Assembly (NCBI GenBank): GCA_030151145.1
Contig: JASLEL010000448.1
Coordinates: 1-6,232 of the forward strand
Reading direction: 5' to 3'
DNA from: Aquirhabdus sp.
GTDB taxonomy: Bacteria; Pseudomonadota; Gammaproteobacteria; Pseudomonadales; Moraxellaceae
Length of the DNA stretch: 6,232 bases
Shown: positions 1-4,630 of the stretch, one piece after another
Position numbering within the stretch: position 1 is the first letter of the stretch
Layout of the letters: each line of letters begins with the position of its first letter
Notes under the pieces: model-generated
Database searches by the model: none
Seen by the model: only the letters and a program-made list of their open reading frames with translations
What the model was told of the DNA's origin: nothing
Translations under genes and position numbers: made by a program

Positions 1-1
1 A

Positions 2-1015
2 GTAACCAAAGGCGGTATAAAATCAGATGATGCTAAGGAAAGCCTCAAGCAAACAATTTTAGAATGCTACCGATCAAATGACCAATTCTCTGCCCTATTA
101 AATTGGGAGATGAACGTCCTAAGTGCTGCGAACGGAACAATAGTTGAGCTAATCAAACTAATTCCAATAGAAAAAAGAAAGAAGAATATATACTCGTTCG
201 AGCTCGACAAAATATTAAGTATTTTAGCACGAGAAACCGTAGGAAAAAGTAACGTCACAGCAAACCCCAAGTTGGCCATAGACAATGCTCTCTCTCCAAT
301 ATTAATTGATAAGATTCTAAACTCAAGCGATCAAGAGTCGCAAGAAATATGGAGAAGTGCTATAACAAAACATAGCGATCTTTCTGTTAACATATCTACG
401 CCTGCAGATGCGGGGAAAATAAACAAAATGCTGCATTTGGCTGTTTCACCAACAGAAAAAATCAAATATACAGATTGGGGAGCAGTTCTGGAAATACCAC
501 AAACCACATGGAACAATGATTCAACAATAACAGAATTATTCGGCTTAAAAGGAAAAAGCATCCTATGTGATATTTTTAAACTTAGGTCTGCACAAACCAC
601 GCACTGCAAACCAGTTCTCGTAAAAGTCGGTGCAGCTTGTGATTATGCTCAACAGTCAAAGGGCCCGCTGCAATATCTTCTTGGAGTAATTATTCCTGAC
701 AATATCCAACGCGAAAGTAGAGCACCTCTTTCCGAATGGGTATCGCCAATTCTAATGGCCTCCACAGATGCGGATGCATCTCCTTTTAAAATTCATGTAA
801 ATTTTAGATTCCCATTTACCCAGTCGAGTGAGCTAATAAAGACTTGGGAAACCAAATATAGATTAAGGGAGCAACTACTTACTTCTTTAATTTCTACCGC
901 ATCAGCATACAACTCTAGACCAGGTATCATAAGCCTAAGGGCCACACAAACTAGTACATCATCAGAAGTTACTTGTGATTGTCCCGTCGCAGAGGCCACT
1001 ACACCACCCAAATAA
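2..1015 (+). CDS. Hypothetical protein, 3' part only (AT-rich cargo gene)
   Basis: The frame is open from base 2 to a TAA at 1013-1015, giving at least 337 codons with no stop. The first internal ATG (110) lacks a Shine-Dalgarno sequence, so the gene very probably begins upstream of the window. I do not recognise the family securely. Visible features, numbered from the first codon seen: a mostly alpha-helical N-terminal part; a mixed region around 156-200; a Cys-Asp-Tyr-Ala-Gln motif at 213-217 after a hydrophobic strand; a hydrophobic strand LLGVIIP; an amphipathic helix from about 284; a Ser-Arg-Pro-Gly-Ile-Ile-Ser motif at 305-311; and a low-complexity Thr/Ser-rich tail with Cys-Asp-Cys. 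No signal peptide or membrane span is seen, so it is probably cytosolic. From memory, CD(Y)xQ and RPGI motifs recall the C-terminal parts of large uncharacterised proteins in bacterial conflict loci; this is weak inference. Base composition and codon use are clearly more AT-rich than the genes to the right, pointing to separate acquisition. Confidence 0.8.
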   Translation, partial: VTKGGIKSDDAKESLKQTILECYRSNDQFSALLNWEMNVLSAANGTIVELIKLIPIEKRKKNIYSFELDKILSILARETVGKSNVTANPKLAIDNALSPILIDKILNSSDQESQEIWRSAITKHSDLSVNISTPADAGKINKMLHLAVSPTEKIKYTDWGAVLEIPQTTWNNDSTITELFGLKGKSILCDIFKLRSAQTTHCKPVLVKVGAACDYAQQSKGPLQYLLGVIIPDNIQRESRAPLSEWVSPILMASTDADASPFKIHVNFRFPFTQSSELIKTWETKYRLREQLLTSLISTASAYNSRPGIISLRATQTSTSSEVTCDCPVAEATTPPK

Positions 1016-1395
1016 CTCAGAAGCCCCTTCAGGGAAATTTTATTAGCATTGTCGTACCATAATAGGTATAGACATAGAGCCATATGCGCCCACTTAAATA
1101 TGGTGGACGCTACGCTATTGAAATTCAATCCTATTTCACGGCCAAGACGCACCTAAGTGTAACGCTCGACACAATTCAAATTCCAACTGGATCGAACAGT
1201 CCACTAAGATTGCCATTGCTCGTATGTTCGATACAGTCCACTTCGACGATATTCGCGATTCTGAACGGTCTAACTTTGGTTTAGAGCTTCGCTTCATGCA
1301 TCTCTAGGCTCCCTAAAAAGCTTGGGATGAATCAATTCTGCTCCTCCATTTGCAGCCAAAAACTACATTTAGATTTAAATATATAACACCAAACT
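1016..1395. other. Non-coding or decayed stretch without a supported gene
   Basis: About 380 bases separate the AT-rich gene from the paired hairpins. A 66-codon ATG frame (1084-1284) has no ribosome binding site and no recognisable similarity. A second frame, open from 1122 to a TAG at 1305-1307 without a good start, overlaps it and has a more protein-like composition, so decayed coding sequence is possible. Competing short inverted repeats lie at 1080-1085/1098-1103 and 1086-1093/1103-1110, the latter with one mismatch. The AT-rich tract 1368-1388 contains TATAAC at 1382-1387 and might hold a promoter for the gene at 1474, but no good -35 box accompanies it. Confidence 0.5.
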
Positions 1396-1417
1396 GAGAT
1401 AATAAAATTGTTATCTC
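1396..1417 (+). repeat. Perfect 7-bp inverted repeat upstream of the terminator
   Basis: GAGATAA at 1396-1402 and TTATCTC at 1411-1417 are perfectly complementary around an 8-base loop. The hairpin sits five bases before the terminator stem. Part of its right arm plus the following bases, TCTCCT at 1414-1419, is the exact complement of the AGGAGA Shine-Dalgarno region at 1462-1467. A leader with two alternative foldings is therefore possible, though unproven. Confidence 0.5.
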
Positions 1418-1421
1418 CTCC

Positions 1422-1448
1422 AAGGCCTGCATCTGCAGGCCTTTTTTT
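1422..1448 (+). terminator. Strong Rho-independent terminator
   Basis: A perfect 9-bp GC-rich stem, AAGGCCTGC (1422-1430) with GCAGGCCTT (1435-1443), has a 4-base loop and runs into seven consecutive T residues at 1442-1448. It ends only about 25 bases before the start codon of the zinc-ribbon gene. It therefore either ends transcripts from the left or acts as an attenuator in that gene's leader. Confidence 0.85.
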
Positions 1449-1473
1449 ATGCCGTATTTTTAGGAGACTTCTC

Positions 1474-1815
1474 ATGATGATCTTTCAATGCCCCTACTGT
1501 CAGTCCCAACACATCAAACCTAAACATCACGCTCGCCGTATCGGCGGCGTGATTGGGACGTTGTGTGGCGCAATCAGCGGATATGTCGGTATTGCCACAG
1601 GCGCTGAGCTTGGGGCTGGTATGGGTTTAATTGCTGGGCCACCTGGCATGATGTTGGGTGGTTTAGCTGGTGCCATCGTCGGTGCCATTGTGGCGGGTAC
1701 GGCTGGATGTGCTGCCGGTGCTGCATTGGGCGATGCGATCGATGAGCATGTGCTGGACAACTTTCTGTGCATGGACTGCCGTCATTCGTTTTCTGTGCGT
1801 AGCGTTGAATTTTGA
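1474..1815 (+). CDS. Small zinc-ribbon protein with an inserted glycine-zipper hydrophobic region
   Basis: This encodes 113 residues. The start ATG at 1474 was chosen over an upstream in-frame start at 1408 because AGGAG at 1462-1466 lies seven bases before it and because 1408 would put the terminator inside the gene; an immediate second ATG at 1477 is also possible. Two Cys-x-x-Cys knuckles, CPYC at residues 6-9 and CMDC at 99-102, look like the two halves of one zinc ribbon. Between them lies a long Gly/Ala-rich hydrophobic segment (about 23-86) full of GxxxG-type spacings, typical of glycine zippers that insert into or associate with membranes as a helical hairpin. A short basic stretch (KPKHHARR) precedes it. 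The likely form is a small membrane-associated metal-binding protein, but the function is unknown. The flanking hairpins at 1422 and 1820 would allow a short monocistronic message. A Gly-zipper lipoprotein is unlikely because there is no signal peptide. Confidence 0.85.
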   Translation: MMIFQCPYCQSQHIKPKHHARRIGGVIGTLCGAISGYVGIATGAELGAGMGLIAGPPGMMLGGLAGAIVGAIVAGTAGCAAGAALGDAIDEHVLDNFLCMDCRHSFSVRSVEF

Positions 1816-1819
1816 TCAT

Positions 1820-1862
1820 GGCTTCCATCGACTGTTTGAGCGGTGGGAGCCTTTTCGTTTTT
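1820..1862 (+). terminator. Probable Rho-independent terminator after the zinc-ribbon gene
   Basis: GGCTTCCATCG at 1820-1830 pairs with CGGTGGGAGCC at 1841-1851 to give an 11-bp stem with two G-T wobble pairs and a 10-base loop. It is followed by TTTTCGTTTTT at 1852-1862. It starts five bases after the stop codon at 1815 and ends about 43 bases before the DUF932 start, leaving little room for a promoter between them. Confidence 0.65.
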
Positions 1863-1905
1863 AGATCTGGATTTTTATTCGTTCATTTATTTGGAGGTCA
1901 TGATC

Positions 1906-2859
1906 ATGGCTCATTTAGTAGAGAGTATGGCGTATCAGGGTGCAACACCCTGGCATGGGTTGGGTAATCAGTTGGCAAAGCATCAGCCAATTGAGGTATG
2001 GGCTAAACAAGCTGGCATGGATTGGTCGATTCTGGAATCACCGGTGCGGTATATGACTGAGGCTGGTGGTACATCAGGATCGATTGGGTCATTCGCGGAT
2101 AATAAGGTGCTGTTCCGTTCAGATACGCATGAACCATTATCAGTGGTGAGTCAGCGCTATCAGGTGGTACAGCCTCGGGAGATTCTGGAGTTTTATCGGG
2201 ATTTGACAGAGCTGTCAGGGTTTGAGCTGGAGACGGCAGGCGTTCTACGGGGAGGAAGGAAGCTGTGGGCTTTGGCACGTACCGGTCAATCGATGTCGTT
2301 GCCGGGACGAGATGTGACGAAGGGCTATGTGCTATTGGCAACAGCCTGTGATGGCACGCTGGCTACTACAGCACAATTCACCAGTATCCGAGTGGTCTGC
2401 AATAACACGTTGCAGATTGCTTTGGGCAATGGTGAGGGAGCTGTGAAGGTACCGCACAGTAAGAAGTTCGATCCGGATAGTGTGAAGCGTCAGCTGGGGA
2501 TTTCTGTCTCAGGCTGGGAGGAGTTTCGCTATCGCATGAAGACGTTGGCTGAGCGTCAGGTGAAGCCCGTGGAAGCGGAGCGTTATTTCTGGCAGGTGTT
2601 TACTGATAGCAGCAAACCCAAAATCCAGAATGAGCGGGCCATTCACCGGGCGATGTCGTTGTACAATGGTCAGGGGAAAGGTTCAGAACTCGCCTCTGCT
2701 CAAGGTACTGCATTTGGCTTGCTAAATGCCGTGACCGGCTATATTGACCACGAACGCCGCGCCCGGAGTGATGATCATCGACTGGATTCGGCCTGGTTTG
2801 GGCAAGGAGCCTCAATCAAGCAAAAGGCGATGGATCAGGCAATGCTGATAGTGGCGTGA
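1906..2859 (+). CDS. DUF932 domain-containing phage/plasmid-like protein
   Basis: This encodes 317 residues, about the usual full length of the DUF932 (TIGR03299) family common on plasmids, phages and conjugative elements. Recognisable features are TPWHGLG at residues 14-20, the V-S-x-R-Y-x-V-V-Q-P segment at 81-90, the family core IRVVCNNTLQ at 161-170 followed by a conserved His (184), and the C-terminal GTAFGLLNAVTGYIDH at 267-282. The start at 1906 was chosen because GGAGG at 1893-1897 lies eight bases upstream; the in-frame ATG at 1900 would be only two bases away and 1843 has no site. No signal peptide or membrane span is seen, so it is cytosolic. No biochemical role is established for the family; its recurrent position beside DNA-processing genes suggests element maintenance or host take-over. 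The next gene begins 25 bases downstream. A vestige of a second copy lies at 5819-5872. Confidence 0.93.
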   Translation: MAHLVESMAYQGATPWHGLGNQLAKHQPIEVWAKQAGMDWSILESPVRYMTEAGGTSGSIGSFADNKVLFRSDTHEPLSVVSQRYQVVQPREILEFYRDLTELSGFELETAGVLRGGRKLWALARTGQSMSLPGRDVTKGYVLLATACDGTLATTAQFTSIRVVCNNTLQIALGNGEGAVKVPHSKKFDPDSVKRQLGISVSGWEEFRYRMKTLAERQVKPVEAERYFWQVFTDSSKPKIQNERAIHRAMSLYNGQGKGSELASAQGTAFGLLNAVTGYIDHERRARSDDHRLDSAWFGQGASIKQKAMDQAMLIVA

Positions 2860-2872
2860 CGGCCTTTTGCTT
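2818..2872 (+). repeat. 11-bp perfect inverted repeat spanning the DUF932 stop codon
   Basis: AAGCAAAAGGC at 2818-2828, inside the last DUF932 codons, is perfectly complementary to GCCTTTTGCTT at 2862-2872, directly before the AAGGAG ribosome binding site of the next gene (2873-2878). The 33-base loop contains a nested 5-bp hairpin (ATCAG 2834-2838 / CTGAT 2845-2849). A ribosome finishing DUF932 would melt the left arm, so translational coupling is plausible. No U-tract follows, so it is not a normal intrinsic terminator. Confidence 0.6.
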
Positions 2873-2884
2873 AAGGAGATCGCC

Positions 2885-3265
2885 ATGGTCATTGCTGGCA
2901 TACCCAGTAAAGGAACTCCCCTGCCCGTCGCTGTTGCGGCGGTCTGGGGTGCTTTCCTGTACGAAGGTCTATTTGCTATCCAAACTGATCCCAAAGCGTT
3001 CGATACGATTCTGACACGCTGGAATCAGGGTTGTCTTGAATTGATGATGGCAGCGTGTCGGTATTTGCCACTAGTCTGGGATGAAGTTGCGGAACGATGG
3101 GACCAAGTGGATACGGACTTCGCGGGGGTCTTTGAGTATGAAGTGATTGTAGCTCTCGGTATGTGGCTGCAGCATGAAATACTCGACACAAGACTATTGC
3201 CCAGTCCCGAGATCACTCAATCTCACATCAGATATTTAATTCGGAAATTTTTTAATCAGCTTTAG
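2885..3265 (+). CDS. Hypothetical protein, 126 residues
   Basis: The start ATG at 2885 has AAGGAG at 2873-2878 six bases upstream; an in-frame TTG at 2867 lies before that site and is rejected. The protein is not recognised. It has a hydrophobic N-terminal third (residues about 12-32, interrupted by Trp and Glu), several Trp residues (21, 46, 65, 72, 94), an acidic middle (WDEVAERWDQVDTDFAGVFE, 65-84) and a basic C-terminus (RYLIRKFFNQL). No clear signal sequence, metal site or catalytic motif is seen; the N-terminus could be a weak membrane or amphipathic helix. It directly follows DUF932 with a 25-base gap and probably shares its transcript. A convergent XRE gene and a hairpin lie just downstream. 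Codon use resembles DUF932, so it belongs with that block. Confidence 0.8.
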   Translation: MVIAGIPSKGTPLPVAVAAVWGAFLYEGLFAIQTDPKAFDTILTRWNQGCLELMMAACRYLPLVWDEVAERWDQVDTDFAGVFEYEVIVALGMWLQHEILDTRLLPSPEITQSHIRYLIRKFFNQL

Positions 3266-3269
3266 AGTC

Positions 3270-3290
3270 AGCCCGCAAACAGTGCGGGCT
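3270..3290. terminator. GC-rich hairpin between convergent genes
   Basis: AGCCCGCA at 3270-3277 and TGCGGGCT at 3283-3290 form a perfect 8-bp stem with a 5-base loop. It lies between the stop codons of the orphan gene (plus strand) and the XRE gene (minus strand), where a shared terminator is expected. No T-run follows on either strand, so it is at best a weak intrinsic terminator or a transcript-end stabiliser. Confidence 0.45.
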
Positions 3291-3307
3291 AATCCCATCA
3301 TCTCGAT

Positions 3308-3634
3308 CTAGTCTTCTGCTTTTAACCACGTCCGGCCGACGTGCAGCAGTTCTTTTTTTTGGTCGTTTGACAGCCGAGCAAACGTTTTAACCAGCTCTGC
3401 CATTTCATCGGAGTCTGCGTAGAAATAGGCCAAAGGCAAACCCAAGGCCTCAGCCAGCCGATCAGCCGTATTGGGTTCAACTGCATGGATACCATGCTCA
3501 TACCGGCTGATCCGCGCATTCGCAACTGCTTCATCCAGACCGATGGCAACTCCCAACGCCTCCTGTGTGAGTTTCTTCGCAAGCCGCGCCTCTTTTAAGC
3601 GTTTGCTAAATATGGTTTTGGCATCGTCTGTCAT
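3308..3634 (-). CDS. XRE-family helix-turn-helix transcriptional regulator
   Basis: This encodes 108 residues, typical of a single-domain Cro/CI-like repressor. The N-terminal DNA-binding domain (about 8-72) has the expected order: KRLKEARLAKKLTQEALG (helices 1 and 2, with the Thr-Gln-Glu signature at 23-25), a slightly extended turn, NARISRYEHG (recognition helix and following Tyr-Glu, 39-48), then TADRLAEALGLPLAYFY. The last 35 residues are a helical, charged tail, possibly for dimerisation. The only sensible start is the ATG at 3634-3632; its Shine-Dalgarno is weak. The gene is divergent from the GYF_2/DUF1566 genes, and the shared intergenic region holds palindromic operator-like repeats. 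The inference is that this is an autoregulated local repressor of both directions. It lacks a peptidase domain, so it is not a LexA-type self-cleaving repressor. Confidence 0.93.
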   Translation of the reverse strand: MTDDAKTIFSKRLKEARLAKKLTQEALGVAIGLDEAVANARISRYEHGIHAVEPNTADRLAEALGLPLAYFYADSDEMAELVKTFARLSNDQKKELLHVGRTWLKAED

Positions 3635-3656
3635 TCGTCGAAGTATCAGTAAATAA

Positions 3657-3671
3657 ATACGAAGTTCGTAT
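3657..3671. promoter_or_regulatory. Operator-like palindrome 1
   Basis: ATACGAAGTTCGTAT is a perfect 15-base palindrome around a central G. It lies 22 bases upstream of the XRE start codon, where binding would block XRE transcription. It shares the core TACGAA-N-TTCGTA with site 2. Confidence 0.8.
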
Positions 3672-3690
3672 AAAACCCTTTGTCTTTCTC

Positions 3691-3703
3691 TACGAAATTC
3701 GTA
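3691..3703. promoter_or_regulatory. Operator-like palindrome 2
   Basis: TACGAAATTCGTA is a perfect 13-base palindrome with the same core as site 1, centred 33 bases from it (about three helical turns). It lies within the spacer of a possible rightward promoter (TTGTCT 3680-3685, TATATT 3704-3709). Confidence 0.8.
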
Positions 3704-3707
3704 TATA

Positions 3708-3720
3708 TTCGAAATACGTA
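3708..3720. promoter_or_regulatory. Operator-like site 3, imperfect
   Basis: TTCGAAATACGTA matches the TACGAA-N-TTCGTA core at 10 of 12 positions. Its centre is 17 bases from that of site 2. Confidence 0.6.
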
Positions 3721-3734
3721 TATTTTATTCTTGG

Positions 3735-3740
3735 TTCGTA
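3735..3740. promoter_or_regulatory. Operator half-site 4
   Basis: TTCGTA is an exact right half-site; the left half (3728-3733) is not conserved. The full-site centre would be 20 bases from site 3. It abuts the possible -35 box at 3742. Confidence 0.4.
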
Positions 3741-3741
3741 T

Positions 3742-3770
3742 TTGACTCCCTGCAATTCGCCGTCTGGCAT
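3742..3770 (+). promoter_or_regulatory. Candidate promoter for the GYF_2/DUF1566 unit
   Basis: TTGACT at 3742-3747 is a good -35 match. It is followed after 17 bases by TGGCAT (3765-3770), a weak -10. The expected start near 3777 lies shortly upstream of the first gene. A competing promoter is TTGTCT (3680-3685) with TATATT (3704-3709), spacer 18. Either would be controlled by the operator-like repeats. Confidence 0.4.
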
Positions 3771-3808
3771 GTGGGGTTAAGCCTGTTTAGACCTTTATGG
3801 GAGCGATC

Positions 3809-4576
3809 GTGAACGGATCTTCAAATTGGCATTATGCAGAGAAAGGCAAAGTGATCGGGCCGATCAGTATTGATGAGATGAAAACACATATTGAGACTGG
3901 CGAGATCAAAGAAAGTACTTCCGTTTGGAATGGCGAAGGAGATTGGCAAGCGGCTAGCCTCACGGAACTGGCTCCGCTCTTTATCAAGCCAGAACCATCA
4001 CCCTCGGCAATCCCCGCCCCGCCACCACTACGCGGCGACGATATCGACAACAAGTTTGTGTGGTTATTGGTTGCTACCCCTCTTCTGGGTGTGTTTATGG
4101 AATTCATACCTGGGCTGAAATCAGTCTGGGTCTTCGTCATTCTCTTTTTTGTGCTTAACACGGTCTTTTACATCCTTGATCAGCGCCGCTTGAAAGAATC
4201 CGGGCATCACGTCCCCAAGAGCAAGTGGATCAAAGTCATTCCGGTTTACTTATGGCAGAGAGCGATCTTCCTCAGGCAGAAGAATTGGTACTTCTGGAGC
4301 TGGATCGGAACGTTTGTCCTATCCATCGTGTTGATCACGGAACTTCATAGTGACAATCTGGAAGACTCGGCATGCCCAGTGGTCACCCAGATCATGCATG
4401 AGAGTTATGGCAACAATGCAGCAAGCTGCAAGGTGGTCAAGATCGACAAGAAGATGACGGATGGTTTCTACAAAGCAACGGCGATCCTCGATAACGGCAA
4501 CGAGGTCGGCATCACCATCGAGGAGCTCAAGGACGATCAGATTGAAGTGCGGATCGTGAACACGCCCAATGAGTAA
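3809..4576 (+). CDS. GYF_2 (DUF4339) domain inner-membrane protein
   Basis: I chose the GTG at 3809 as start because GGGAG at 3799-3803 sits five bases upstream, giving 255 residues; the in-frame ATG at 3797 (259 residues) lacks a ribosome binding site. Numbering below is from that ATG. Residues 11-62 form a GYF_2 domain: W-H-Y-A, then Gly-Pro-Ile-Ser, the helix IDEMKTHIETGEI, and the closing VWNGEGDWQ; such domains are thought to bind proline-rich peptides. A Pro-rich linker follows (64-78). Three hydrophobic spans (about 87-104, 109-127 and 166-182) with basic residues between the second and third predict an integral inner-membrane protein. The tail (183-259) has Cys193 and Cys211, possibly a disulfide, and a beta-rich segment (GFYKATAILDNGNEVGITIEE region). 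With the GYF domain cytosolic and three spans, this tail would be periplasmic. The DUF1566 gene follows after 54 bases, probably in one operon. The function is unknown. Confidence 0.88.
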   Translation: MNGSSNWHYAEKGKVIGPISIDEMKTHIETGEIKESTSVWNGEGDWQAASLTELAPLFIKPEPSPSAIPAPPPLRGDDIDNKFVWLLVATPLLGVFMEFIPGLKSVWVFVILFFVLNTVFYILDQRRLKESGHHVPKSKWIKVIPVYLWQRAIFLRQKNWYFWSWIGTFVLSIVLITELHSDNLEDSACPVVTQIMHESYGNNAASCKVVKIDKKMTDGFYKATAILDNGNEVGITIEELKDDQIEVRIVNTPNE

Positions 4577-4630
4577 CCTTTTATAGCACCCACTCTCAAT
4601 GGTGGATCAACATATTCACAGGAGCTCTGC

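Noticed and set aside
1023..1036. CCCTTCAGGG as a terminator for the left gene
   Set aside because: The stem would be four pairs with a two-base loop and no T-run follows directly.
793..1152. 119-codon minus-strand frame overlapping the end of the AT-rich gene
   Set aside because: It overlaps the confident plus-strand gene and the gap, and shows no start signal or family resemblance.
1084..1284. 66-codon plus-strand frame in the gap
   Set aside because: It has no ribosome binding site, no recognisable similarity and an overlapping, more protein-like frame; not annotated as a gene.
1321..1358. Segment GATTCTGCTCCTCCA-like resembling a tRNA 3' end, possible attachment site
   Set aside because: The T-arm cannot be formed convincingly, CCA is not in the right place and no integrase or second copy is in the window.
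1527..1828. Two antisense frames opposite the zinc-ribbon gene (81 and 84 codons)
   Set aside because: Their Pro/Ala- and His/Gln-rich composition is the mirror of the Gly/Ala-rich sense gene; neither has a start signal.
3471..3656. 61-codon plus-strand frame opposite the XRE gene
   Set aside because: Antisense shadow of a clear helix-turn-helix gene, without a ribosome binding site.
3657..3740. Short repeats as a CRISPR array
   Set aside because: The repeats are 13-15-base palindromes with uneven spacing between divergent genes, which fits operators and not CRISPR repeats and spacers.
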